Below are positions 36,306-45,321 of a DNA stretch of 64,000 bases, one piece after another. Under the pieces are notes generated by a model. It was not told the DNA's origin. It worked only from the letters and a program-made list of their open reading frames with translations, and ran no database searches. The DNA is taken from assembly GCF_000315055.1 (NCBI RefSeq), contig NZ_BAER01000044.1, forward strand, positions 186,001-250,000, written 5' to 3'. Source of the DNA: Paraglaciecola polaris LMG 21857. Lineage in GTDB: Bacteria; Pseudomonadota; Gammaproteobacteria; Enterobacterales; Alteromonadaceae. How positions within the stretch are numbered: the stretch's first letter is position 1; every line of letters starts with the position of its first letter. The position numbers and the translations under genes were made by a program.

Positions 36306-36334
36306 TGTGACTTTTCAGACGTTTTGTTCGTCCA
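36306..36334 (+). promoter_or_regulatory. Candidate ECF (SigX-type) promoter of the cmpX-sigX operon
   Basis: -35 TGTGAC (36306-36311), 17-bp spacer, -10 CGTCCA (36329-36334), about 83 bp upstream of the first gene. Implies autoregulation of the sigma factor. Confidence 0.72.
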
Positions 36335-36416
36335 GTAACTAAGGACATAAGCTCAAGATTATACCCACTTAGATGAATACCAGCACCAACAGGTTATTTC
36401 CAGTAGGAGTAAATAC

Positions 36417-36659
36417 GTGAATAATGAATATTATCAAGAACTTGAACGAAAACTTGCTGAGGATATCTTAGCCAATCAGGTGCTTCCTGAGCCTGAAGCA
36501 CTGGCAGCAAAAGTGACTAAACAAGATAAATCGAAAGAAATAGTCCGCCTTGGCGTGCATGGCGTGCATGGCGTGTTTTCTATGCTACTGACCTTATTTG
36601 CACCCTTGATGATGAGTCACAGTAAAAAATTATTAAAGAAAAAGGTTAAATCCCAATGA
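36417..36659 (+). CDS. Small protein in CrfX position
   Basis: An 80-residue protein with no domain I recognise. The N-terminal half is acidic and helical (YYQELERKLAEDILANQ), then LGVHGVHGVFSMLLTLFAPLMMSH forms a hydrophobic stretch ending in a lysine-rich tail, so it is probably membrane-associated. The internal GVHGVHGV comes from a short DNA repeat. In Pseudomonas a small gene, crfX, occupies the same place before cmpX and sigX; size and position match, but homology is unproven. GTG start with GGAG; ATGA overlap with the channel gene. Confidence 0.75.
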   Translation: MNNEYYQELERKLAEDILANQVLPEPEALAAKVTKQDKSKEIVRLGVHGVHGVFSMLLTLFAPLMMSHSKKLLKKKVKSQ

Positions 36660-37486
36660 AAGAAAATATCAGTATTTGGTTTGAAGCGGTTTCCAGTTCG
36701 CTTACCACGTTATTAGCGGAAATTGCCGCGTTCCTGCCATCTTTATTTGCCGCATTTATCATATTGTTGGTCGGTTACTTTATATCGCGGGTGTTAAGGT
36801 TTGCCGTTTTCGCTGTGCTTAAAAAAGTTGGCTTAGATAAGTTAGCCCAAGCAACTGGGATCGATCAGCAGTTATCCAAATTCGGTAGCCAGGTATCAGT
36901 ATCGAGTACCTTAGCTATGTTAGTGTTTTGGATCACCTTTCTGGTTTTTATTGTGACCGCTGCGGACTCTCTTGGTTTATCTCAGTTAGGCGAAACAATG
37001 GATCAGTTTCTGCGTTTTATTCCTAAAATCATTGCCGCTACTCTTATTCTACTTTTTGGCCTCGCGGCTGCAAACTTAATCAAAAATGCTATTTTCAATG
37101 CAGCCAAAGCGGCCGATTTCGATTTTGCCCGGCCCCTGTCTAAAGCATCTTATGGCTTGGTGGCGATTCTGACCTTGTCATTGACCATCAATCAATTGGA
37201 TATCAACACAGTATTGCTGGATACCATTATCGCGATAGCGTTGGGCACGCTGGGTGTTGCTACGGCTATTTCTTTAGGTTTAGGCAGCCGAGAAGCCTCG
37301 AAAAATATTATTTATTCCTTATACATATCCGACACGGTAAAGGTCGGCGATACCGTGACCACCAAGGATGGCATTAAAGGGGATGTGGTGGAAATTACTG
37401 CGGTAGTAACGATTATTCGAACCCAAGATGAGAGCCTTAAAGTGATTGATAATAAATCCTTTCTAGATGGCCTAACCATACATTAG
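36656..37486 (+). CDS. cmpX: Small mechanosensitive channel-like protein (CmpX-like)
   Basis: A 276-residue MscS-related membrane protein with conserved TM-helix repeats (PF05552): IAAFLPSLFAAFIILLVGYFISRVLRF and FIPKIIAATLILLFGLAAANLIKN. Pore-like segment IIAIALGTLGVATAISLGLGSR is followed by a short beta domain (VKVGDTVTTKDGIKGDVVEI). It matches CmpX-type channels, which in Pseudomonas lie directly upstream of sigX and affect SigX activity. Here the sigma factor gene begins five bases after its stop. It may sense membrane tension and feed this into the sigma factor, which is an inference. Confidence 0.85.
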   Translation: MKENISIWFEAVSSSLTTLLAEIAAFLPSLFAAFIILLVGYFISRVLRFAVFAVLKKVGLDKLAQATGIDQQLSKFGSQVSVSSTLAMLVFWITFLVFIVTAADSLGLSQLGETMDQFLRFIPKIIAATLILLFGLAAANLIKNAIFNAAKAADFDFARPLSKASYGLVAILTLSLTINQLDINTVLLDTIIAIALGTLGVATAISLGLGSREASKNIIYSLYISDTVKVGDTVTTKDGIKGDVVEITAVVTIIRTQDESLKVIDNKSFLDGLTIH

Positions 37487-37491
37487 CAATA

Positions 37492-38037
37492 ATGCATGGG
37501 CCGAATCATTTGCAGCATTTAACGGATATTCAATTAGTCAAACGTACCTTGCAACGCCGGGGTGATGCATCGTTGGCGTTTGCTAAATTGTATGGCCGAT
37601 ACCAAGCTAAAATCGCAGCATATATTGCAGCGAAAGTCTTATACAACCCGTCTTTAGTGGATGATGTTTTACAAGACACGTTTATGACCGCTTGGCATAA
37701 ATTAGAGCAACTAAAAGAACACGATAAATTCTTTCCTTGGGTCGTCACTATTGCTCGTAATACCGCCATGGATGTATTACGAGAAAAGAAGCGCGTGGAC
37801 GACATTAGCCACTTATTGAATCAAGACGAACCCGAAACTGGAGAAGAGCTAGATCTTGGGGCGACAGAGCAAATGTTAGCCAATCTTGACCCCGTTGATC
37901 GAGAGATTGTTGTAATGAAAGCGGTATTAGAATGTTCATTTGAAGAAATAAGTTTGCAATTGGGCTTAGCGCTAAGTGCAACTAAAATGCGGTATTATCG
38001 TGCCCTTGATAAAGTAAAGTCCGACGCCGTTATTTAG
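37492..38037 (+). CDS. sigX: ECF sigma factor (SigX-like)
   Basis: A 181-residue extracytoplasmic-function sigma factor. Region 2 is visible in FAKLYGRYQAKIAAYIAAKV and DDVLQDTFMTAWHKL, with WVVTIARNTAMDVLR as region 2.4, and region 4 in LDPVDREIVVMKAVLECSFEEI with SATKMRYYRALDKVK. No anti-sigma gene is adjacent, as for Pseudomonas sigX. Gene order with cmpX before and an oprF-like gene after also matches Pseudomonas. Four similar promoters in the locus are its likely targets, including its own operon. Confidence 0.88.
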   Translation: MHGPNHLQHLTDIQLVKRTLQRRGDASLAFAKLYGRYQAKIAAYIAAKVLYNPSLVDDVLQDTFMTAWHKLEQLKEHDKFFPWVVTIARNTAMDVLREKKRVDDISHLLNQDEPETGEELDLGATEQMLANLDPVDREIVVMKAVLECSFEEISLQLGLALSATKMRYYRALDKVKSDAVI

Positions 38038-38081
38038 CCTGCAACACCCCACATCAAACTTTCCATTAGTCCAAAATCAAT

Positions 38082-38110
38082 TGTGACTTTTTCAATACGC
38101 CTTACGTCTA
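38082..38110 (+). promoter_or_regulatory. Candidate ECF (SigX-type) promoter of the LapA-like gene
   Basis: -35 TGTGAC (38082-38087), 17-bp spacer, -10 CGTCTA (38105-38110), about 73 bp before the LapA-like start. Confidence 0.7.
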
Positions 38111-38182
38111 TTCATTAAAGCAACGTTATGTAAATACACTGGTCGTGCGTGGAAATGCGCATTTTATAATAGGAGTTAATCT

Positions 38183-38386
38183 ATGAACTTAAAGCGATAT
38201 ATCTACCTAACCTTGGGTGTTTTGTTCGGGATATTTGTACTGCAAAATATGCAGCTAGATCACGTCAGCTTCTTATTCTGGGATTTTGCGATGCCACGTT
38301 TGCTTCTTATCCTCAGCACACTATTAATCGGGATTGCGATTGGCGTATTGGTTCCATTTAAAAAATTTATACCCGGTAAAAAATAG
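38183..38386 (+). CDS. LapA-domain (DUF1049) small membrane protein
   Basis: A 67-residue protein with two membrane helices around the DUF1049/LapA hallmark FVLQNMQLDHVSFLFWDFAMPRLLL. LapA of E. coli works with LapB in controlling lipopolysaccharide synthesis; here no lapB is adjacent. AGGAG precedes the ATG. It has its own sigma-X-type promoter and lies between the sigma factor and the OprF-like gene, pointing to an envelope stress role. Confidence 0.83.
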   Translation: MNLKRYIYLTLGVLFGIFVLQNMQLDHVSFLFWDFAMPRLLLILSTLLIGIAIGVLVPFKKFIPGKK

Positions 38387-38396
38387 ATTGCGACGC

Positions 38397-38425
38397 TGTG
38401 ACTATTTTAAAACACGCATCGTCTA
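38397..38425 (+). promoter_or_regulatory. Candidate ECF (SigX-type) promoter of the OprF-like gene
   Basis: -35 TGTGAC (38397-38402), 17-bp spacer, -10 CGTCTA (38420-38425), about 93 bp before the OmpA/OprF-like start. Confidence 0.7.
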
Positions 38426-38517
38426 TTGATTAAATTGCTCACTTTATTGTTTTCTGCGTTCAGCGTTCAGCGTGGGCAAACAACATAAACATTAGAATGA
38501 TTTAAAGGAATATAAAA

Positions 38518-39618
38518 ATGAAAACACACACACTAGCTCTTGCGATATCGTTTGCGTTTATTGGCGCTTACGCCAATGCACAAGAAGCAAATGAAAAAGA
38601 AATATGGGGTGCTATTTTTGCTGAGCATTATTCTGTGTACCCTGAAAAATTTGAGCCAAATACCGCATATGATAGTGGTTTAGGCTGGGGTGCAGAAATT
38701 GGCATGAAACTGAATCCTAGTTGGGGTTTCCGATTTGAATTTGCCAAATTAGACCTAGACGCGGAACGTGGCAGTGGCAACATCACAGGTGAGCGTATCG
38801 GTGTGGATGCTTTATATTTTATTGAACAAAGTAACTACTATATTTTTGCTGGTTTGAAGAATCAACGCTTAGATGAAAGCTATCGCATGGCGGATTTAGG
38901 TTTGGGTGCGCATTGGCACATAAACGACAAATGGAAAGTCGTCACTGAGCTAGCAGGATATTATGACTTCGGGCAAGGTAACCCTGAGTACAGCGCTAAA
39001 TTAGGTTTAGCCTATAGTTTTGGGAAAACTGCTTCAAAAGGTGTAACGAAAGACTCAGATAATGATGGTGTCATTGACCAACGTGATTTATGCCCAAACA
39101 CGCCTTACGGCACAGCAGTGGATGTAGACGGCTGTACACTAAAAGCCATGGACAGCGACAATGACGGCGTGGTTGATGGTCAAGATCAATGTGCTAACAC
39201 ACCAATCAACGATAAAGTTGATGTTAAAGGTTGTAGTGTTTTTACTGACGAGTCATTGACTATGTCATTGAAGATTTTGTTTGATAACAACTCAAGTTTG
39301 TTAACCAACATTGATGTGGAAAGCGTAGATGAATTCGTCGCGTTTATGCGCCGCTACGGTACCACAAATGCTGTTATAGAAGGTTATGCCTCGGCGCCGG
39401 GTACGGACGAATACAATATGCAGTTGTCAGTTGAACGTGCTAAAGCAGTGCGCCAATATTTGATTGACCAGCACGGTATCAACGGGGAGCGTTTAGAAGC
39501 CGTAGGTTATGGTGAAACTAAACTGTTGGATAAAGCCAATACCCGTGAAGCGAATAAGAAAAACCGTCGTATTGAAGCCCACGTTACCGCCACGGTTAAA
39601 ATTGCTGTGACCAAGTAA
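38518..39618 (+). CDS. OmpA/OprF-like outer membrane protein with TSP3 repeats
   Basis: A 366-residue outer membrane protein: signal peptide (about 22 residues, cleaved near AYANA-QE), an eight-stranded beta-barrel to about residue 175, two thrombospondin type 3 calcium-binding repeats (DSDNDGVIDQRD and DSDNDGVVDGQD, with paired cysteines), then a C-terminal OmpA peptidoglycan-binding domain (IEGYASAPGTDEYNMQLSVE and ANKKNRRIEAHV). It ties the outer membrane to the wall. Position after cmpX-sigX mirrors oprF in Pseudomonas. A strong terminator follows. Confidence 0.92.
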   Translation: MKTHTLALAISFAFIGAYANAQEANEKEIWGAIFAEHYSVYPEKFEPNTAYDSGLGWGAEIGMKLNPSWGFRFEFAKLDLDAERGSGNITGERIGVDALYFIEQSNYYIFAGLKNQRLDESYRMADLGLGAHWHINDKWKVVTELAGYYDFGQGNPEYSAKLGLAYSFGKTASKGVTKDSDNDGVIDQRDLCPNTPYGTAVDVDGCTLKAMDSDNDGVVDGQDQCANTPINDKVDVKGCSVFTDESLTMSLKILFDNNSSLLTNIDVESVDEFVAFMRRYGTTNAVIEGYASAPGTDEYNMQLSVERAKAVRQYLIDQHGINGERLEAVGYGETKLLDKANTREANKKNRRIEAHVTATVKIAVTK

Positions 39619-39676
39619 GCGATCAAAGAGTTTTTACGGTATTTTAAACCTTAAGATCAGTAACATTTCTTCAGCT

Positions 39677-39702
39677 AAGGCACTCATATGAGTGCCTTTT
39701 TT
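39677..39702 (+). terminator. Intrinsic terminator after the OprF-like gene
   Basis: Palindrome AAGGCACTC-ATAT-GAGTGCCTT followed by six T (T-tract 39697-39702). Confidence 0.9.
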
Positions 39703-39758
39703 ATGGCACAATAACCATCAGTGTATATCTCTTGCCGAGAAGACATGACGGCGGTCGT

Positions 39759-40799
39759 ATGAAAAATGTTGTTAATTCGTTCAATTTACCACAGGTATTT
39801 CATGTGCAATCACTCATAAATTATTCGTTATCTTGTGCACTTGCGTTTACGACGGCGGCAGGTGCCGCGCAGCAATTAGGTTCAGGAGAGAAAACCATCG
39901 AGCAGTGTTTGCTCAAACAAATGGAATTGTCGTCTGATGACGTTACGCTGGGCGAGTTACGGTTAATTTGCGCACAAGACAACGATAACCGATTACGTAA
40001 ACGTGATCGACTGGAACATAGGGCGTCACTTAATCCCTTTGCATTATTGCCCCACAAACCCAACTATTTATTACCTGTTACATTTGCCAACATCAGTAAA
40101 CGGCCATACGGCAGTGATCCCAAAGCTGAGAAGTACCAAGATACAGAAGCTAAATTTCAGATTTCGTTAAAGTACCTAGCGGTTGAGGATTTAATGTGGG
40201 ACGGCTTAGATGTACAAGTTGCATTTACGGTGGCGAGTTATTGGCAAGCCTATAACGGTGAAATATCAGCCCCCTTTAGGGAAACAAATTACGAGCCTGA
40301 GATCATTTTTAATTATAGCCGCCCTTGGACAATACTCGGACTACCAATAGACCAAACTTACATTTCACTCAATCATCAGTCCAACGGCCAGACTGGAGAG
40401 CTGTCACGCAGCTGGAATCGCATCATTGGAGGCGTGGTTTTTGCTCAAAATGCGAATGTGACCTGGGGGTTACGTACTTGGTGGCGGATACCTGAAGATG
40501 ACAAGGTTAGCCTAGACGATCCAGAGGGAGACGATAATCCCTTTATTGAACGTTATATGGGGTATGGAGAACTTGGCGCACTCTGGAGCTTTTCTGACAA
40601 CCACAGCTTGGAACTACTGCTGCGTAATAACTTTAGAAGTGATAACCGCGGTGCCATTCAGCTCGGCTGGACCTTCCCTATTACGCGCCACTTGCGGGGC
40701 TACGTAGAGTATTTTAATGGTTATGGAGAGAGCTTAATTTATTATAACCAGCATACCGAGCGATTAGGCATTGGGGTTAAACTAACCAACTGGCTATAA
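39759..40799 (+). CDS. pldA: Outer membrane phospholipase A (OMPLA)
   Basis: Outer membrane phospholipase A1 of about 346 residues. The catalytic triad of OMPLA is visible: His and Ser in LNHQSNGQ and Asn in SRSWNR. The C-terminus ends in aromatic residues (LTNWL), typical for barrel insertion. The N-terminal leader is long, with a hydrophobic stretch (INYSLSCALAFTTAAGAAQ) that fits a signal peptide. ATG at MKNVVN is preferred to a TTG 27 bases upstream. The enzyme degrades misplaced outer-leaflet phospholipids under envelope stress. Confidence 0.9.
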   Translation: MKNVVNSFNLPQVFHVQSLINYSLSCALAFTTAAGAAQQLGSGEKTIEQCLLKQMELSSDDVTLGELRLICAQDNDNRLRKRDRLEHRASLNPFALLPHKPNYLLPVTFANISKRPYGSDPKAEKYQDTEAKFQISLKYLAVEDLMWDGLDVQVAFTVASYWQAYNGEISAPFRETNYEPEIIFNYSRPWTILGLPIDQTYISLNHQSNGQTGELSRSWNRIIGGVVFAQNANVTWGLRTWWRIPEDDKVSLDDPEGDDNPFIERYMGYGELGALWSFSDNHSLELLLRNNFRSDNRGAIQLGWTFPITRHLRGYVEYFNGYGESLIYYNQHTERLGIGVKLTNWL

Positions 40800-40828
40800 A
40801 ACAATCGTTAATCTACATTGTTGTTAGC

Positions 40829-43036
40829 TTACGATGGCGCTCGCAGAGCTAACTTGATGACGTTATTTAATTCGTGAAACATCACAGGCTTGACTAAGTG
40901 ATATGCCATTCCTGCTTCTTTGGTCCTTAATTTATCCTCTTCGTACGCATTGCCCGTCAGTGCGACTATTTCCGTTTCCACACCTCGAGCCTTAATACTA
41001 CGGGTGGTTTCGATACCACTCATATCCGGTAAATTGATATCCATCAGAATAAGATTAAATTCTTTAGTCGTTGCAAGATGCAGCGCCATTGTGCCTGTAT
41101 CGGCGAGTTCTACAGTATGGCCATTACGTTCCAGCATGGTTTTCACTACTTCTGCGTTAATTGGCTCATCCTCAACCAGTAAAACTCTAGCGGGTACAAA
41201 GGCTTCAGTTTTTAAGATGTTTTTGCGGGCCAGAATGCGAATCGAATCAATAAAGCGGTTTTTGTCCATGGGTTTAGCAAATCCCTGCCACATGTCGACA
41301 AATTTAAGCTGAGTATGGTTAATGGACTCTGGTGACGCAGAGATAAAGATAAAGGGTGGGGCACTGTTATCAAACATAGCGTGAATCGTCTCAGCCAATT
41401 CATAACCATTAAAACCTGGCATATGAATGTCGATAATTAGTCCTGCGTAATCCAGTACCGCATCTTTTTTCAATAGAAATTTGGAGGCAGATTCAAATAC
41501 GTCAACCTCGAAACCGTCATTTTGTAGAATGTTAGCGATATACAAACGGCTGGTTTCTAAATCGTCGATGACCGCAAATTTGGCTTGTGCGATATGTGCG
41601 GCGTCGTCATAGGTCAACTGCGCTTTTTGGGTACTTTTTCCAAGGGGAACAGACAATTTAAAGGTACTGCCTTTGCCAATTGCACTGTTTAGCGTAAGTG
41701 TTCCGCCCAGACCTTCGGCAAATTCTTTAGCAATTGTTAATCCTAAGCCCGTTCCACTGACGTTGTTGTTTTCCCCTTTAGTTACTTGAGTAAACTTCTC
41801 GAAAACTCGACTGTGATCCTCTGTAGCGATCCCGATACCCGTGTCACTGACAAATATATTTAATTGATATTTTCGGTTTACTATGTCCAGTTTGACATTG
41901 ATCGAAACCCCGCCTTTTTCGGTAAATTTAATCGCGTTATTGACTACATTTTGCAACGCTTGAGATAGTCGAAGAGGGTCGCCCTTAACAAAGTCTGGTA
42001 GCGACGTGGACGTGCAAAACGAAAACTCTAAGCCTTTTTTCTCTGCGCTGGCTGTAATGGGGGCAATTACCGTATCCAATACTTTAATCAGTTCGAAGTC
42101 TATGTTTTCAAACGTCAGCACTTTCGCCTCAATGCGCGAAATATCAAGAATTTCATCGACTAAAGACAATAATTGATGACCCGCACTCTGGGCTTTTTGT
42201 AAATAGACATTTTGTTTTGCACTATCAGGCTCTTGTTGAGCAAGTTCTAACATGCCAAACATACCGCTAATAGGGGAACGAAGCTCGTGGCTCATATTCG
42301 ATAAAAACTGTGATTTGGCTTTGATCGCCAAATGCGCTTCACGGTTCACTTGGTACGTTCGTTTACTGTTGTCAGCGAATTTAGCAATGATCCTAAGGAG
42401 CAATTTTTCAATCGGGTAAATAAGGGCGATGATCGTCATAATAAAGACAATGAGGCTGAAGATGCTGGCAAAAATACTCACATTGACCATATGACGATTG
42501 CTTTGCGCTAAGTTTTGCTGAAATTGCACTTCGGCTTTTTCTAGGCGATCAGTCAGCGCGAAATAGGTAGTAGGCAACACTGACTCTTGCTGTGCATTTC
42601 TCTCTTGGGTCGATTCTAAAGTCTGTTTTGCAAAGGCAAAAAATGTAGATGTGAGTGTATCAATATTGGTTTTATCCCCGCTAAACAAGTCATGTAAGGA
42701 GTTATTGCCGCCTTGATAAACCGTACGCGGTAAATCACTGTGAACGAGGTAGGTGTGATTATCATTAAATTGATTCATTAAAACGATTGTTTGGCGTTTT
42801 AATGTTTGTGTTTTAATCTCGGCTATTGGATTCCCAGAACGGTAAAGGTTTAATGCAATGCTGCGCACTAAGGTAGATTGTTGATTGGCAATTTGTATGA
42901 ATTGTTGTGCCGCCGCACGCTTTTCAGCGCTTGAGTAGGTATACAGCCAAGGTATCGCCAGTAAACTTAGAGTCATCACGAAATAGACGAGATAGCAGCG
43001 CCTAATTTTATGTCTAATGATCCGTTCAATGTTCAA
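40829..43036 (-). CDS. Hybrid sensor histidine kinase with two receiver domains
   Basis: A 735-residue membrane kinase: helix 1 (about 16-34), periplasmic sensor (about 35-184), helix 2 (185-207), HisKA with phospho-acceptor H250 in NMSHELRSP, a HATPase domain (NVVNNAIKFTEKGG, DTGIGI, GTGLGLTI), then two receiver domains. The first has IIDIHMPG, the second LLVEDEP and LILMDINLPDMSG with its phospho-Asp. No histidine phosphotransfer domain or cognate regulator is adjacent. The signal is unknown. Confidence 0.92.
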   Translation of the reverse strand: MNIERIIRHKIRRCYLVYFVMTLSLLAIPWLYTYSSAEKRAAAQQFIQIANQQSTLVRSIALNLYRSGNPIAEIKTQTLKRQTIVLMNQFNDNHTYLVHSDLPRTVYQGGNNSLHDLFSGDKTNIDTLTSTFFAFAKQTLESTQERNAQQESVLPTTYFALTDRLEKAEVQFQQNLAQSNRHMVNVSIFASIFSLIVFIMTIIALIYPIEKLLLRIIAKFADNSKRTYQVNREAHLAIKAKSQFLSNMSHELRSPISGMFGMLELAQQEPDSAKQNVYLQKAQSAGHQLLSLVDEILDISRIEAKVLTFENIDFELIKVLDTVIAPITASAEKKGLEFSFCTSTSLPDFVKGDPLRLSQALQNVVNNAIKFTEKGGVSINVKLDIVNRKYQLNIFVSDTGIGIATEDHSRVFEKFTQVTKGENNNVSGTGLGLTIAKEFAEGLGGTLTLNSAIGKGSTFKLSVPLGKSTQKAQLTYDDAAHIAQAKFAVIDDLETSRLYIANILQNDGFEVDVFESASKFLLKKDAVLDYAGLIIDIHMPGFNGYELAETIHAMFDNSAPPFIFISASPESINHTQLKFVDMWQGFAKPMDKNRFIDSIRILARKNILKTEAFVPARVLLVEDEPINAEVVKTMLERNGHTVELADTGTMALHLATTKEFNLILMDINLPDMSGIETTRSIKARGVETEIVALTGNAYEEDKLRTKEAGMAYHLVKPVMFHELNNVIKLALRAPS

Positions 43037-43100
43037 AATATTGACTCTCTCGGTATATCAAATGTAACAATCGCAACCTATTTGCCAGTAAACAGGCTAA

Positions 43101-43616
43101 TCAGTAACTAAGCTGCACATGACGAGACTGGATCAATAAACCACGGGTGGATGCAGTACTAAAAGGCGTGTTAGATAAAGTGAAGTCGACCAATGTTAAG
43201 TCGGGTAAATGATTAACAATTGTGCGCTTAATTGCCGATATCAAAGGTGCTGAATCACCGAAAAGCTGATGAGCATTAGTGGGATCGTCAAATAATAAGT
43301 TGTCTAACACCAGATGTTTGTCGACGGGGTCGAATACTATCTGTCCGGTCAACTTACAGGGTACTTTTACCCAACTGCCATCACTTTGCGTGAGCATAGA
43401 TACTTCAACAGAAACATTTTGTTCCAGCACATCCAAAATAAGTTTTGGTTCGGCAAATGCCGCTTTTATACCTTTAAAGTCCAAAGTGAACGGAAATTGT
43501 TGATTGAGTTGATGGCTAATTTGTTTAACTGACACGCGATGTTTATTATGCTGTCCAGCGAAAGTTGAACAACTTAACACCGCTAATATGCTAAAACAGG
43601 TTATTGCCTTTTTCAT
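43101..43616 (-). CDS. DUF1439 (YceB-like) putative lipoprotein
   Basis: A 171-residue secreted protein matching the DUF1439/YceB family: signal-like MKKAITCFSILAVLSC followed by VSVKQISHQLNQQFPF. The VLSC sequence could be a lipobox, making it an outer- or inner-membrane lipoprotein, though the box is not canonical and cleavage after STFAG is also possible. These proteins have a lipid-binding-like fold but an unknown role. Transcribed alone. Confidence 0.75.
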   Translation of the reverse strand: MKKAITCFSILAVLSCSTFAGQHNKHRVSVKQISHQLNQQFPFTLDFKGIKAAFAEPKLILDVLEQNVSVEVSMLTQSDGSWVKVPCKLTGQIVFDPVDKHLVLDNLLFDDPTNAHQLFGDSAPLISAIKRTIVNHLPDLTLVDFTLSNTPFSTASTRGLLIQSRHVQLSY

Positions 43617-43975
43617 GATTACGCCCTTACTACAACGCCAAACTTTAATTGAGTCTAATCCTTTTTTATAATTAATCTCTGCTACTTTAGGCTAAAAAAT
43701 TATTAAGTGACAGCAATAACATAGCGCTATATTGGGGATTGTCGTTGCTAAAAAATGGCGCTGAATAGTGATTGAACTCGGGTAAATAAATTTATCTTCT
43801 ATATACTGACTTTAATATTATTTTCTCAGAGAGATATTTTATTCTCAAAAGCGATTTTTTATCGCAAATTTAAGTTCAACTGCAGTAAATAACCACGAGC
43901 GGGCATTGGCATATGAAGATTGACTTCATTGCCCGATAGAAGGTTTGTTTTACCTAATTGAATGGAGGTTAATGC
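43617..43975. other. Intergenic region upstream of glgC
   Basis: About 359 bases of AT-rich divergent promoter DNA. It contains a 5-5-5 hairpin GCGAT-TTTTT-ATCGC near 43851 and a larger hairpin close to glgC (listed). No gene seen. Confidence 0.45.
43900..43935 (+). promoter_or_regulatory. Leader hairpin upstream of glgC
   Basis: CGGGCA pairs with TGCCCG and ATGAAG with CTTCAT around a 5-base loop, with a 7-base bulge on the left arm. It ends 40 bases before the glgC ATG and may act in mRNA stability or post-transcriptional control; no mechanism is shown. Confidence 0.5.
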
Positions 43976-45292
43976 ATGGTCATCGCAACATCTCGGTATG
44001 TCAGTCAGTTAACTAAAGATACATTGGCACTGGTGCTCGCAGGGGGGAAAGGCACTCGCTTATGTGAATTGACAGAGGATCAATCCAAGCCAGCCTTACA
44101 TTTTGGTGGTAAATTTCGCGTTATCGACTTCTCGCTTTCCAATTGTGTTAATTCAGGTATCAAGCAAATCGGTATTGTTACCCAATATAAGGCACATTCT
44201 CTGTTGCGCCACTTATCTCAAGGCTGGAGCCACTTAAATCGTGACATGGGTGAATTTGTGGAATTATTACCTGCAACGCAACAATGTTCATCTAATTGGT
44301 ATCAAGGCACCGCCGATGCGTTATTTCAAAACATCGCTTTTATCAAAGAACAAAAACCCAAATATGTTTTGGTATTGGCAGGTGATCATATTTATAAAAT
44401 GGATTATGCCGATATGTTGGCGCAACACGTACAAAGTGGCGCTGATTTAACAATTGGCGGGATAGAAGTACCCGTCAACGAAGCGGCGAATGCGTTTGGG
44501 GTGATGCAAGTGAATGAAAATGGACGCGTGATAACCTTTCGTGAAAAGCCCGCAGTACCAAGCACACTGCCAGGCGATCCATCAATGGCACTCGCTTCAA
44601 TGGGCATATACGTGTTCAATACGGATTTTCTAATTAATGAATTACAAAAAGATGCTGATGCGTTGGACTCAAAACATGACTTTGGCAATGACATTGTGCC
44701 CCAATGTATTGCAAACTGTGAAGTTCACACATTTCGCTTTCGAGATCCCGTGACACAATTGCGACCTTATTGGAAAGACGTTGGAACCTTAGATTCATTC
44801 TGGCAGGCGAATATTGATCTCATCGAAGTGACACCCAAGTTAGACATTTACGACAACTCTTGGCCCATATGGACATATCAAAAGCAGTCGCCACCAGCAA
44901 AATTTGTGTTCAATAACAATAATCGCCGAGGAAGTGCAACAGACTCTATGGTGTCAGGGGGCTGCATAATTTCCGGCGCAACCATAGATCGCTCACTATT
45001 ATTTTTTGATGTACATGTGCATTCATATAGCACGATCACCGAATCGGTTATTTTACCGAATGTGGAAGTGGGAAGGGATGTTCATATTCACCGGGCAATT
45101 ATTGCGCAAGGCTGCTGTATTCCTAGCGGTACAAAAATTGGTCTCGATCACGCGTTAGACCGCGCTAGGGGCTTTAGAATCAGTCCGAATGGCGTAGTGT
45201 TAGTGACGTCAACCATGCTGGAGAAAAACCGTAAACTGTCCCCTTGGGAACAAGCTGGTCAGCCAAATCAAGACAATATCATGCATGACTAA
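43976..45292 (+). CDS. glgC: Glucose-1-phosphate adenylyltransferase
   Basis: Makes ADP-glucose from glucose-1-phosphate and ATP for glycogen synthesis; 438 residues, close to E. coli GlgC (431). Nucleotidyltransferase motif LAGGKGTRL, then [20 protein letters not shown], substrate block FREKPA and a C-terminal left-handed helix domain with [23 protein letters not shown] precedes the ATG. It stands alone: no glgA, glgB or glgP nearby. Confidence 0.96.
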   Translation: MVIATSRYVSQLTKDTLALVLAGGKGTRLCELTEDQSKPALHFGGKFRVIDFSLSNCVNSGIKQIGIVTQYKAHSLLRHLSQGWSHLNRDMGEFVELLPATQQCSSNWYQGTADALFQNIAFIKEQKPKYVLVLAGDHIYKMDYADMLAQHVQSGADLTIGGIEVPVNEAANAFGVMQVNENGRVITFREKPAVPSTLPGDPSMALASMGIYVFNTDFLINELQKDADALDSKHDFGNDIVPQCIANCEVHTFRFRDPVTQLRPYWKDVGTLDSFWQANIDLIEVTPKLDIYDNSWPIWTYQKQSPPAKFVFNNNNRRGSATDSMVSGGCIISGATIDRSLLFFDVHVHSYSTITESVILPNVEVGRDVHIHRAIIAQGCCIPSGTKIGLDHALDRARGFRISPNGVVLVTSTMLEKNRKLSPWEQAGQPNQDNIMHD

Positions 45293-45321
45293 AAATATGC
45301 ATCTGACGTATTGATTATCGG

